Shown: positions 1 through 9,630 of the stretch, one piece after another
How the letters are laid out: each line of letters opens with the position of its first letter
Position numbering within the stretch: the stretch's first letter is position 1
NCBI GenBank assembly: GCA_905221605.1
Contig: CAJNDS010000668.1
Location: 1,764,814-1,780,300, forward strand
Source of the DNA: Symbiodinium natans
Lineage: Eukaryota; Sar; Dinophyceae; Suessiales; Symbiodiniaceae
Reading direction: 5' to 3'
Length of the DNA stretch: 15,487 nucleotides
Translations under genes and position numbers: made by a program
Notes under the pieces: model-generated
The model's database searches: none
The model's input: only the letters and a program-made list of their open reading frames with translations
What the model was told of the DNA's origin: nothing

Positions 1-76
1 ACATTTACTCATCTGCCGCTTTCACAGGCTCATGCACAAACACACCACACGCTTGTGCTACCACACGCAGCATGTG

Positions 77-205
77 CGCTTCGCCTTGGCAGGTGCGGCA
101 CAGGTGCCGCTTGTGCTAGCAGGCGCAGCACTTGGGGGCCCTCGACCGGCCCCGCATGTGTGTGGGGGCTCGCTTCGTGTTGGCAGGCGCGGCACAGGTG
201 CCGTT
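77..205. repeat. GC-rich direct repeat, about 94-bp period
   Basis: Two copies of a 35-bp segment lie at 77-111 and 171-205. The best-matched 26 bases (86-111 and 180-205) differ at two positions. A third, partial relative (AGGCGCAGCACTTGG) sits between them from about 121. Each full copy contains GGCACAGGTGCC, a short palindrome with a 2-base centre. The repeats are GC-rich and stay open in several frames, which explains the overlapping short ORFs here. No function is assigned. Confidence 0.75.
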
Positions 206-360
206 CCCTGCCTGTCGCTGCAAGTCAAAAAGATGTCGCTGAAAACCCGCTTGCCGGATGACAAAGAACCCGAAACTCTTGAATGCCCTCAAGCAGGAAG
301 CTGTCTCCCTGAATCCAACGCCTGGGCGCTAGCAAAGTGCGACGAAGGACACAGCTCGCA

Positions 361-434
361 CTTACTCACTCACTCACACTGACGCACTCGCTCGCTCGCT
401 CACTCACTCTCATACTCCCTCACTCACTCACTCG
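361..434. repeat. CACT/CGCT tetranucleotide microsatellite
   Basis: This is an imperfect tetranucleotide run built on ACTC, with an internal block of GCTC units near 386-400 and a few interruptions (for example CATACTCC near 411). The Leu/Ser/Thr/His-rich peptides readable across it come from the repeat and are not evidence of a gene. Confidence 0.85.
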
Positions 435-891
435 TATTTACTTATACACTCTTTGCGAAAAGATAAAATACACATGTAGGGTTATGCGGTCCTTCAATTT
501 TATACTCAGTTGCTTGCTTTAGCTTAAGCTGCGTGCATGTCTCTTTCTCGCATCTTCAGGAAGTTGGTGGAGACTGCCCAGCTCGGCAGGAGCCTCCACT
601 GCCATAGCACTTTGTTTTTGGGGGCTTGTGCCTTTCTGGTTAAGTCCTCGCACAGCGTCGTCCACCTTTCAATACCCTGCAATTGTCAAGCTTCAGCGTG
701 TGGCTTTTGGAGCTTGGCGCGTAACACTGGCACCGGAGACTCAGCTGGTTGCGGTATGGGGTTGCAGAATGTTTCCCTGGATCTTAGCACTGCCAGAAAG
801 GCCGGTGGGCTTCAGGCATAAAAACAAATCAGTAGGGCAACTATAACAAAGGCCCTGGAAACGAGACTTCTGAGTCGGAAGTTCCGACAAC

Positions 892-1167
892 CTAAGCCCC
901 GAAACTCCACTCCCCCGGCATCGGCAGTGTGGATGAGAGGCCAGCGAGAGTGTCACGCGGAGGGCGACGAGCAACGTCAGGAAGGCCCAACATTCCGTGC
1001 AGCCCTTCTGAAACGTGTAAGATGGTAACATTCTTCAGCTCTAGTTGTAGCATTTCCTTATGCGCATCCCAGTCCCTCATGGCTGATATGTTTATTATAC
1101 ATGCCCTCACATTCTGATTCTTCAGCTGCATTTGTTGCTTCCTTCGTTCAGAGCTTTCCGAGGCCAA
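892..1167 (-). CDS. Unrecognised 91-codon ORF, possible exon
   Basis: A 91-residue reading frame on the minus strand. I do not recognise a family. The N-terminal third is polar and charged (MASESSERRKQQ start), followed by a mixed helical-looking stretch around residues 30-55 and a Pro/Arg-rich tail ending in a stop. The composition is more protein-like than most short ORFs here and there is no internal repeat. No promoter, splice or polyadenylation signal supports it, and a second ORF overlaps on the same strand in another frame (741-1031). A chance ORF is the more likely explanation. Confidence 0.1.
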   Translation of the reverse strand: MASESSERRKQQMQLKNQNVRACIINISAMRDWDAHKEMLQLELKNVTILHVSEGLHGMLGLPDVARRPPRDTLAGLSSTLPMPGEWSFGA

Positions 1168-1674
1168 GTCACTATGTGATCTTGGCCTTACAAATATGGT
1201 CCTGTATGTGATGTTGGCTTTAATTACAAATTGTCCTGCATTTATTTAGATTTCCTTCATCTTGGGGATGCGTATGTTCTTTGGCGATGCTCCGGGCTTT
1301 TTACATGTAGGTTTTGTGAGGTTGTGCTGCTGCCTTGTTGCAGGCCTACATGCTTCCTCATTCAACATGATGTAAGATGGGTTCGCTTTGTTAGGCAGAT
1401 GTTGACACCATTAGTTGCGAGGTTCGTCTTTTGGCTGGGCTTGGGAGCAGGGAAGCAGGACATCTCTCACTACTTACTGGGTTTGCATTCGCAAGTAGGG
1501 GGGGAGCTTTACCGCAACCCTTCTTGAAGTAATCGTGCTCTTGTTGGTTGCATCATTCATTTGATCGGCACTCCCAGCGACAATGGTTTGCCGATTAGGA
1601 GAAAGTAGGCATCTCCTTCTCAGAAATGAGAAGACGCACAGACTGTTCGAAGGTGGCGGAGAAAAGCTGGAAGG

Positions 1675-2016
1675 GTGTTCGCTACTTTGTGCGCGAGGTG
1701 CCCTGGATCTCCCTTCTTCGGTGTCTCTGCGGTTTGCCATGGGGTGCAAGGTGTTGAGTTCAGTCTTCTCAAGCAGTTTCCCACATGGAGGCCTAAGTTT
1801 CCAAGCCATGCATTGGGAAACCAGACTTGCAACTCTCCGCCAGACGCCCTAGTTGAGGTGCTTCTCAAAGAAATCTTCCTGCGCCAGCTCCCGATGGCTT
1901 ACTTGGTCACCTTGCCGGTCTTTCTCGCAATGCTTCTCATGACCCTGGTCATCAAGCCCAGCCACGTGGAGGTGCCGAATGCTTGGGTTTTGTCACCACT
2001 TGGCAAGCTGAAATAA
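1675..2016 (+). CDS. Unrecognised 113-codon ORF with hydrophobic C-terminal half
   Basis: A 113-residue plus-strand ORF of unknown family. Residues from about 75 onward hold a hydrophobic run rich in Leu, Met, Val and Ala (MAYLVTLPVFLAMLLMTLV region) that would score as one membrane segment. It is followed by a short polar tail. The stop codon overlaps AATAAA at about 2012-2017. That resembles a metazoan or plant polyadenylation signal but is not known as the signal in dinoflagellates. Other ORFs overlap it on both strands. Length is within chance expectation for this base composition, so this is a weak candidate only. Confidence 0.08.
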   Translation: MFATLCARCPGSPFFGVSAVCHGVQGVEFSLLKQFPTWRPKFPSHALGNQTCNSPPDALVEVLLKEIFLRQLPMAYLVTLPVFLAMLLMTLVIKPSHVEVPNAWVLSPLGKLK

Positions 2017-2423
2017 AAAATGCACAAGTCCAACCTAAGCTTCTCTGAGACTCTGAAACCTAGCAAACCATAGCTGACAACTTGACGTTCAACACCCTTT
2101 CAGCCTTTCAAAAGCCCAGCTGGCAACTTTTCGAAACTGGTTCATGGCTTCACCATGGAATTTCCCTACCCAAGAGGGTGCTTCTCCGTATGGATGGTCT
2201 TTTTATGTCTTTTTGCGGGCCCCCAACAGGCATGCTGTGTGCATTCCAGAAACTTGGCTAGCCGAAGCCAAACAACCAGAGATGTCATCTTGTACTAGAT
2301 CCCAGGCCGTTTTCTCTTTACTTTTGGCTCGCGAATGTACGCACCAATCATGCGTTAAATTACTAGAACGAAGATACAAGTGTGTTGGCTGTTCACCTTT
2401 CTCGCCCAGTTGTTCTCTCTTCT

Positions 2424-2640
2424 AATAATTCCCGGGCGGTAACAATAATAATGGAGCTAAATAATAAAACGAGTGTAGAGAGCACAATATTATTATTGGT
2501 AAGGAGTTTACGTACGCACGCAATAATAATAATGTGAGAACGAAGCGTGAAGAGAACAATGTGAATAAGAGAGTGAATGAAACGCAGAGAAAGAACGAAC
2601 GAAATGAACATGTGAACGAAACAAGAGAAGAATGTACGTC
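2424..2640. repeat. AAT-rich hairpin-prone tract grading into GAACGAA-like low complexity
   Basis: From about 2440 to 2533 the sequence carries three AAT-type runs: CAATAATAAT (2442-2451), ATTATTATTG (2486-2495) and CAATAATAAT (2521-2530). The middle run is the reverse complement of both flanking runs, so either neighbour can form a 10-bp stem with it. From 2534 onward the plus strand becomes purine-rich with loose GAACGAA/GTGAATGAA repetition. This gives a Lys/Arg/Glu/Asn-rich chance peptide. It looks like a degenerate microsatellite. Confidence 0.65.
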
Positions 2641-2873
2641 CGTGAGCTCTCATTCCCTGAGGCCTAAGCCCACCCAAAGCCATGTTTTGTCACGATTCGA
2701 CGAATCTGTTCCACCCAGTTTGCTTTTTTGCCATTCCTGCCGCAACCATTGTGACTGCTATATCATCTATCATTCAATCTCCGTAGGACTGCCCTTACAA
2801 GCCGCAAGGTCCCAGAGCTGACGCCGGGCGAGGCCTTCAGCGGGGTGGTGAACGCACCTAGGCTCCCCGTGTG

Positions 2874-2935
2874 CGGAGCATTGGACGTGAGACTCCGTGA
2901 GACTCGAACTATGCTCTGCCCAAACGGAGCATTGG
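2874..2935. repeat. Nested short duplications: CGTGAGACTC x2 inside CGGAGCATTGG x2
   Basis: CGTGAGACTC is tandemly and perfectly duplicated at 2886-2895 and 2896-2905. It is bracketed by an exact 11-base direct repeat, CGGAGCATTGG, at 2874-2884 and 2925-2935. Exact short repeats this close together suggest replication slippage, or footprints of an insertion or repair event. No element is present between them beyond the decamers. Confidence 0.8.
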
Positions 2936-5900
2936 GAGAAGGTTCGTAGACCTCCCTGGCAAGCCCAAAGCGCCACCCTCAAGAAATCTTGGCTCAACGA
3001 GAGGCACCTCTGCTTTTGGCAGCTCAATCAAGCTTTTGTGGTGGGCTAAGCAGTCCAGCGATGCCTGCGTCGAGCTTCGGGTCAAATTCTAGATCGGGAA
3101 TTCTACCAGCAAAAAGGGGCTTGCTCATGTACTTGCGGAGCAAAACTGGGTGAAACTACCCAGCCCGAAGTCCTTGCCGCTTCAACTCCAGGCTCTTGCC
3201 TTCGCAGTTTCCCGGGTTCACGAACCCAGGCATCCATCTACACCAGCTGGATCCCCTTCGGTAGCCATGACCTCCATGCTGACGCATATGGCCAGTTCGA
3301 GTGGCTCCTGGGCTGGGTTTGTATTCATGGCCTACTGCAAGATCAGGTCGTTGGTGAGGCTTGTGTCCAAGGCGCTAGAGCCCCGATGTCCATGAGGTGT
3401 TTGTTGTTCTATTCCTGCAGGTATTCTGAGTTGCACACGAGCAGCCAAAGTAGAGACCCAGCTGATAACGATTGGCTGGATCGGATATGTGGGTCAGCTA
3501 TGCAAGTTTCAACTTGGGTGCCTAGTTGCAATAGTTGCCCCGCCCTTTGCAGAGTGTTAACCACGTACCTGAAAATTAGAGATAACGAGCCTGGAGCCTG
3601 AACCCGCGCTCTAGGTATGCCATCTTGGAGGTCCTTGGGAAGGCGGTGGTTGCAGGCTGTCCGACCTGGCTGCTTTGCAGGCTGATCTTGGGAAGAGAGA
3701 AGCTCCCTCTTGTCTTTGGCGCTGTTTTGGGTTGTGGATCTTCTAGCCCGGTTGAGCTTTAACCCCTACGCCCCAATTCTGAATCCAACACGCTGCGCTC
3801 AGTTGCTCAGGAAATTTTGGCAACAGCGCTGGCGTTGGCAGGCTTTGGGCTTTGCCTTCTACGTTGCAGTGATGTTTGGCTGCTCGAGCTTGGATTCGGG
3901 GTAAGAGGCTGCGCCTTGGGGAGGTCGGGCTGTGTTGGATACAAAGTCCAATTTCAACGCTTCGTGCAAGATTCAAATTTCAAATGGCTGCGGAGTGCGG
4001 AGGTGTTTGGTTGGGAGGTTGGTTGGAACTAGCACTGCTCATTTGCAATCCTCAAATGGTACTGCACGGTTGTTGTAATTGTAGGTTCTAATTTTGTTGC
4101 TCTTGAGGGGTGACAGCTGGACCATAGTTTGGACATGGCACTGAGGCATCAACGCTTGCGGCGCCGTGTTTGGCCACGAATCCATCGAGACTGGATGCGT
4201 ACCAGCACCTTACCCTGCGTTGAACATGATTGCAGTCCTCCCTTGCTTCTTTGCCTTCGGGCGGAAGCTTCTTGGCCGTTTTGTGAGCTTTTGACTTCAG
4301 ATCGCTTCGGAGCTGGCTTAAGGTTTGAAGCTCTCAGCTTTATAGGTTGCCTCAACCAGCTAGAACCTCAGATAGAGCTACTGCTCGCAGCCTTGCAGCC
4401 CAATTTCAAGTCAGCCAAGTACAGCAATTTGCTTTTTACACTTGGCAAGCTAACCAACTAATCATCAGTCCACCTGCATTGAACCATCATCCTTTTGGGG
4501 TGCGGGACTTCAGTGCCTCGAAGCAAGCCCTGAATCCAAATCAATCTGAAATCTAAAGCCTTGAAGCTGCATCCTCAGTCCTCCCCCCTCGAAAGTCGCA
4601 TAGAAGCTCGAACCCTAAACCCAAATCCCCGGCGAGCCCTAAACCCGACACTCCTCCACTTCTCCACTGCGCACTGACGGATAAAGCCAGGATGCGACGC
4701 TTGATGGGAACGCATCAGTACTCAGCGCTCTTGCTCGCTGGCGCAATACAGGCCTTAGGTTTTCTGCCCAAGGAATCGTTGCAGCTTCTGGACCGCGTTA
4801 CAAGCCTTGCTGGCTAACTGCTCATAGGTTTTGGATGGCGGATGGTTGATATGTCTGCAGCCTGCAGTTCATATAAGCAACCAACTGCAGCTGAGTTTTG
4901 CTTTTTCTCTCATTTAGCTACTCATTCTTGCCTTCTCTCAGTTGAGGGCGTTGAATGTAAGGGTTACTGATTGCTTTCAACGGCAGGCCGCCGTTTTCTC
5001 GGTTGAGTATGTTGTCTTCGTAACCAACGCCTCCATGTGGCCAGATGTTGATGCTGGGCTCGCAAGTAGTCAGCAGCGCTTTCATGTCTTTTTGTAGCAA
5101 GAATTTGTTTGTCCCAGGGTTATGTTGAGCCTGAGGATGCAGCGATCTTCACCTACAAGTACACCCTCTCTCCTTTGATTTGGACCTGTCTCATTCTGCC
5201 AGTGGTGAGGCAGCTTGGTCAAGCTGGGACCCGAACAACGCACATCCAATGCAAGCCTCAATCCTGAACACAGGAACCTCATCCTTGAACCATCTTGAAC
5301 CCAACAACTGGAGTCCTAGACCCTAAGGCCGTAAACTGCCCCCCCCCTCCCAAGTTGAGCTGACAAAACTGTCTTGCGTAAGGTGAATGCAGTTCAGGTT
5401 CCGGGCTTCGGACATAGGATCCTCGATTCTCTGGCATCGCACCACCTGCAGCCGAGGCACACTCTGCGATCCCTGGAGGTACCTATGGACGTCAAAGTTG
5501 GGATCACCATCATCTTCTGCGTCTTCCCTTATGCCTCTGGCCGCCTCCTCCTCTTTACATTCAAGGCATCTAGGCGATTTTGAATGAGCTGGCCTTCCCA
5601 TCTTCAAGAGTTTACTGAGTTTCAGCTGAACTACAAGAGGGTAGGGTTTCGGGCCTGCAGCATGTTTCTAGGAATCTGTACCGGCCACTCTTCTGCCTGA
5701 CTGCCATGGCCTTCCAAAATCCTTTTTCGTGCACATGCCAAACAACCCTTCCACCCCACAAATAGTCCCTAACCTGTGAACCCCTCAACCCATAACCCAA
5801 AGCTATAGCAAAGGCACGGGGGGCCTTTGCCGTCGCTGCTGCTCTCGATCAGCTGCTCTCTGTTGCCGTGCACATTCTCGTTCCCAGATCGACCAGGTGC

Positions 5901-6413
5901 CCCTACTTAACACATTGAGTTTGTTCGGGTTTAGGCTTAGTACAACTTTGCCGGCTTCAGGACATGGCCACCCAGGGCACAGTCAGGAGCCGAAGGTGTA
6001 GGCGATGGGTTCTGGCTGTTCTGTTTTTGGGTGTTTGGGTGGGGCGGGTGGTGCTGCTCCTGCAGGGGGTTGGGATTAGCAACAGGCTTGTTCTCAGTTT
6101 TTCTTTGGGTGTTTCGGAGACAGGGTTTCTGATATTCCTCTATTCCACGTTTAGGGCTGCCAAGCCGAGAAGTGGCACTTAACCGGCGAACACAAGACTG
6201 CAGAACTTTAAGCCCAACTGAAAGCTCAAAGTTCCATACCCAGGCATTCTGGTGGGCCTTCCGCTGTTGTCACAAGTTTCCCCTCTCGGAGACTTGGAGT
6301 CCATGGCGTTGTCCTGCGGAGGTTTCCTTCGAAGAATTTTGGGCCCCAAGCGCCAAGGATTCAGCCCAAAGGCAGCACACCTGGCCGTGGAGGGGGGGGG
6401 TCGAAGTTCAAGG
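2936..6413. other. Low-copy region with no recognisable gene
   Basis: About 3.5 kb of mid-GC DNA. Reading frames are all short (up to about 110 codons) and resemble no family I know. Small features are a GGGTTC-AC-GAACCC inverted repeat (3214-3227) and two telomere-like crumbs near 4611-4646. I see no tRNA (no credible A-box/B-box pair), rRNA or transposase motif. Confidence 0.6.
4611..4646 (-). repeat. Telomere-like crumbs (CCCTAAACCC twice)
   Basis: AACCCTAAACCC at 4611-4622 and CCCTAAACCC at 4637-4646 are C-strand versions of the TTTAGGG heptamer, 14 bases apart. Each is only about one and a half units long. They match the much larger telomere-like blocks beyond 8591 and may be traces of telomerase-type or repair-linked insertion, though chance cannot be excluded at this length. 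Confidence 0.5.
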
Positions 6414-6835
6414 CTAGCCGCAACCTAGTGTAGGTCCAGAGGAAAGCGATCTAGCATGTACCCAAGGCATCCCAAGGCCCCGAGCCTGAGCCCATTGTGT
6501 GTGTGAGCAAAGGAAAAGCTCGAAGGCGAAGTGAACATGTTGGGCATGGTCCTTTTCCAGGAGCGGGTAAGATTTATCAATGTGATCATGTCCGTCGGGT
6601 CTGCCATGTCTGGGCAGCTTTGTGCTTGCAACCAGGATGTTGCTGGCCGGAAGTGTGAGATTGTGCCGTGAAAAAAACCAAACAGATTGCCCTTCATTGT
6701 TCCAGTAGTTTGCCAAAGTCCTCAGGCCCACATATTTAAGTTCTTACCCTGAGTTCTGCAAGCCGAATCAGAGCCTGAAGACTTGCGCTCGAAGCCGACT
6801 CGAAGCATAGCCCCTAACTGTTTGCTGCTCTCCAA

Positions 6836-7330
6836 CTAGACCAAAGCTGAAGCCTTGTGTGCAGCAGGTCTTCGTGAGCGTGGAGGCTGGAACAGCCGTG
6901 ATCTTCTCGCTTCTACCACCCATCCTACACTCCCAGCGCATCTTGGGAACAGTGTACGAAAAGCTTTCGGGTCGTACTTATGTTTAGTGTAAAGGCCTCT
7001 CTCGAGCACCTGAGGCATGATCTTCCAGCGATTCTTCGCAGCGTGCCAAGGGACGCCGGACCTGGAGAAGCTATTGGAAAGAATGGCCATCTCTTTCTGC
7101 CTCATGCTGGCCGAGGACGTTTTTCTCAGTATTCTGTGGTTGAAGGACGACCTACCCTTGACCAAGGCATGGTAGCAACAGCCAAGTATGCAAAAAAGGG
7201 ACTCATCAAAGCTCCGCAAGGATTGCATGAGCCCCTGTTCCTCTCCCCGGTCGCCCATTCCCCAATGCTCCGAAGGCCTTCGACCTAATGTTTTGGAAGA
7301 AAAGCACCTGGTCCATCCTTTCAATCTCAT
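6836..7330 (-). CDS. Unrecognised 164-codon ORF, longest non-repetitive frame
   Basis: The longest ORF in the window not built from a tandem repeat. Its 164 residues are rich in Arg, Ser, Lys and Leu, with a basic C-terminus. I see no signal peptide, membrane segment or catalytic motif and recognise no family. Other minus-strand ORFs of 105 to 155 codons lie at 6414-6731, 7498-7878 and 8340-8807, so one could imagine a spliced minus-strand gene. However, the last of these is partly made of the 67-bp duplication, and plus-strand ORFs of about 100 codons overlap (6980-7288, 7654-7953). No start context, splice boundary or conserved motif decides the matter. I treat it as hypothetical and probably non-coding. 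Confidence 0.12.
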   Translation of the reverse strand: MRLKGWTRCFSSKTLGRRPSEHWGMGDRGEEQGLMQSLRSFDESLFCILGCCYHALVKGRSSFNHRILRKTSSASMRQKEMAILSNSFSRSGVPWHAAKNRWKIMPQVLERGLYTKHKYDPKAFRTLFPRCAGSVGWVVEARRSRLFQPPRSRRPAAHKASALV

Positions 7331-8590
7331 ACCTGGGAATCTTGCTTCTGCACTGGCAAGGCTTTGGAGGGGGGCGGATGTTGGATGTGCGGATGCTCAG
7401 GGAAATCCGATAGCTGCAGTTCTGGGACAAGCTTGCGCAAGGTTCTTCACATGTGTGTTGTAGCATCTCGCCGACGCCATTACCAATCCTCCTTCGCCTA
7501 CATGGCGAAGAAGCTCGGGTTTTGGAATGAGGGCCCCTTCCTTTCCTGTGAGCACCTAAGACCGGCTAAAGCCTGAAAGGGGGGTAGGAGCCCGGGCTTG
7601 TGATGGCTTGTGATGGCTTCTGAGAATGGGCCTCTGGCCTCTGAGGAATCTTCTTGACCATCTTCACTGCAGCCGCGCTGTTGCCGGAACAGATGGCTTG
7701 TCAAGACCCCTTGGATGTGTGCCTCGAAGCTGTTGTTTTTTTCTTTGGCTCTAGCCTTGAGCCCACATGTTGGTGCGACAGCGCTTTGATGTGCTTTGCT
7801 CAGGTGTTCTTGCTCGAAGGCGCAGATGTTTGCGGAGCTTTGTGGCTGCTGTGGGGTGAACATGACCGACAATCCCACCTGTCAATCCATGACGTCGTAG
7901 AAATTTTCTCACCTGGGGCAGTTGTCAAACTCAGGGCCCTTAGCACGAGATGACAGCTGCCGTCCCAGCAATGGGGGCTGAGGCTGTCAAGCAGCCTCTG
8001 GGCCGTAGGCCTTTCAACACTGACCCTTCTGGACCAGTGCAGGAGGGCAGTTCGTTTCGCATGCTAGAAAAGTCAGCAAAGCGGAATCCGCTGTAAAGGA
8101 TTGCTTGGGCAAGATTGGGCAAGGGTGCGTCATTCTTCGAGGCCCCAGTTTCGAAGACTCTCGCGTGGCAAGTTTAACCTCTCCTGCCAGAGGTGCAGCC
8201 AATCATGTCCCTTCAGCTCTTGCGTGGATCCCGAAATGTTTCTCCGTTTGAAAGCTATTGTTTTCCTGATAGCCTTCAGCTTGGGGCTCGATTCTTTTGG
8301 TCTCAGAAGGGTTGTCCTTGACCAGTTGCAAGTCGAGCTTTAAGGGCGCATTTCTCCGGATTCAAGCCATTTGGTGATCGTGAGCCTGCGTGTAATGTTG
8401 TAATTACTCTTGATCAAGAGTCTGATCGTAGTTAAGAACAACATCTCCTTCTTGGTCCTCGCGGTAGAAAGTTCCACTAGACCGACACAGCTCGTAGCAT
8501 TTAGGCTGAACCCATGGTTGTCAAAGCAGGCGACAAAGCTGCTTTGCTGCTTCACGTCTGCGCAGAACCTGCGCTCAGGAGTTCCACACG
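7331..8590. other. Low-copy region with no recognisable gene
   Basis: Mid-GC sequence with short ORFs on both strands and no recognised product. It contains one perfect decamer duplication, CTTGTGATGG at 7597-7606 and 7607-7616. The word ATTGGGCAAGG near 8114 recurs in the TGACCTTGC cluster at 10741. Confidence 0.55.
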
Positions 8591-8642
8591 GTTTTGGGTT
8601 TTGGGGTTTAGGGTTAGGGTTTAGGTTTAGGGTTTGGGGTTT
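8591..8642 (+). repeat. Degenerate TTTAGGG island
   Basis: About 50 bases of telomere-like sequence in G-strand orientation. It mixes GGTTTTGGG, GGTTTAGGG, GGTTAGGG and GGTTTGGGG units. It directly abuts the first copy of the 67-bp duplication that follows. Confidence 0.85.
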
Positions 8643-8790
8643 AAAAGGAGCGAAAAACCAATAGAAACCGAGGGTTTTTGCAAGCTTTTGATCTATTGGT
8701 TGGCTGTGGCTGTGGGGTTGCTGAAAAGGAGCGAAAAACCAATAGAAACCCAGGGTTTTTGCAAGCTTCTGATCCATTGGTGGGCTGTGG
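8643..8790. repeat. 67-bp tandem duplication (81-bp period) carrying CCAATAGAAACC
   Basis: Copies at 8643-8709 and 8724-8790 are collinear along 67 bases with only a handful of substitutions, separated by 14 bases (CTGTGGGGTTGCTG). Each copy holds AAAACCAATAGAAACC (first copy at 8654-8669). Its reverse complement occurs exactly in the TTTTCTATTGG array at 10193-10208, so the two regions share a sequence family in opposite orientation. The duplicated peptide visible in the minus-strand ORF 8340-8807 comes from this repeat, not from a protein domain. Confidence 0.9.
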
Positions 8791-9130
8791 GAAAGATTTC
8801 GAAGCATTCGGGTTCGTGGATTGCGATGTGCTTAACTACGAAATTCTTGTGTTGAGATTGCGACTTGGTCGTGACTTGAAGCAGCTTGTTGTTGTGACTG
8901 TGAAGCCTCGTGGATTGCGATTGTTTGCAGTGAAGCATCTGGCTTAGCGCGACTTGAGTAAAGTATCAAACCGCTTCCGGGGGAGCCATGTCATGTCAGG
9001 CCCTTAAATTGCTTCACAGACCCTCTAAGGCTCTCCAGCCCAGATCTTTTCGGGCTCCTCCAAGCCCCTGTGCAGTCGGGTCTGTGTGAAATGCTTTATA
9101 GAAATTGTATAGGGTTTGGGTCCCAATAAC
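8791..9130. other. Low-copy spacer
   Basis: 340 bases between two repeat blocks. It includes two similar words (GTGGATTGCGAT at about 8817 and 8911), suggesting a faint approximately 94-base periodicity. No gene, RNA or transposon signal is seen. Confidence 0.45.
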
Positions 9131-9158
9131 TTTTGAACGAAACGTTTTGAACGAAACG
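9131..9158. repeat. Perfect 14-bp tandem duplication TTTTGAACGAAACG
   Basis: TTTTGAACGAAACG occurs at 9131-9144 and again immediately at 9145-9158, followed by a short T run. It looks like a recent slippage or repair duplication. Confidence 0.9.
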
Positions 9159-9167
9159 TTTTTTTTT

Positions 9168-9490
9168 TGGAACGGGGGTCGGGGGTAAAGGGGGCGAGGG
9201 GAGGAAGGGCGCCATGGATATGTTTGCGTCCCCAATCCCTGCCAGGAGGCATCCCTGCCGGGCCTTGAAGCTTTGAGCCACTCAGAAAAGCCTTGTAAAT
9301 GGCCAAATTGTCCGTGGGCAAAAGATGTGGGGGGGAGATTTTGGGGGACGGGAGATCTGGAAGAAAGATCTGGGCAGATCTGGCAGCTGGGCCTGATCTG
9401 GAACGCGGGGGGGAGATCCTGGGCAGGGGGGAGAGGGGGAGGGGGGGGCAGGAGGAGGTCTGGGGGCGGGGAGGGGAGAAGGGGCTTAAG
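9168..9490 (+). repeat. G-rich purine tract with AGATCTGG repeats
   Basis: The plus strand is strongly G-rich at 9168-9210 and 9328-9485, with many runs of four or more G. AGATCTGG occurs at 9353-9360, 9366-9373 and 9376-9383, with variants TGATCTGG at 9394 and AGATCCTGG near 9413. The G runs could form G-quadruplexes. The Pro/Leu-rich 162-residue minus-strand ORF (9014-9502) is the shadow of this pyrimidine-rich strand and is not annotated as a gene. Confidence 0.75.
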
Positions 9491-9630
9491 TAAATTGAGC
9501 ATCTGGCCTCTAGAGAGATGCGTTTTGGATTAATATACCTAAACTCAGCTTGTCAGCTGTTTAGACAACTACCTTGGGAAATTCAGAGTGACCCCACATA
9601 CAATTTCGATTTATTTTGTCTTGAGGGTTT

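Larger units (their letters stand above)
435..2423. other. Low-copy region with no recognisable gene
   Basis: About 2 kb of mid-GC sequence with stop codons scattered in all frames and no ORF longer than about 115 codons. I recognise no protein family, tRNA, rRNA or transposon motif. The two ORFs with the least repeat-like composition are listed separately at very low confidence. If the source is a dinoflagellate, short exons could be hidden here, but I could not fix exon boundaries by eye. Confidence 0.6.

Noticed and set aside
361-434. CACT/CGCT run and other regular repeats considered as CRISPR
   Set aside because: There are no unique spacers of constant length between repeats. This is a microsatellite, and the 62-bp and 129/133-bp arrays are likewise contiguous satellites in a eukaryotic context.
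2990-3003. TCTTGGCTCAACG resembling the end of a dinoflagellate spliced leader (TTTTGGCTCAAG)
   Set aside because: Only nine consecutive bases match, with no upstream CCGTAGCCA. This is expected by chance on this scale. CTTGAGCCCACATG near 7755 on the other strand was rejected for the same reason.
3214-3227. GGGTTCACGAACCC considered as a tRNA B-box/T-arm
   Set aside because: It is a plain palindrome. There is no A-box, acceptor stem or anticodon arm at suitable distance on either strand.
8340-8807. 155-codon minus-strand ORF with an internally repeated DQKLAKTLGFYWFFAPF segment, suggesting a repeat-domain protein
   Set aside because: The peptide repeat is the 67-bp DNA duplication with an 81-base period, and the adjoining Asn/Pro-rich part is telomere-like sequence. 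It happens to be in frame because 81 is a multiple of 3.
9014-9502. 162-codon Pro/Leu-rich minus-strand ORF resembling a cell-wall protein
   Set aside because: The proline-rich part is the complement of a G-rich purine tract. Two other minus-strand frames are also open, and no signal peptide or regular proline motif is seen.
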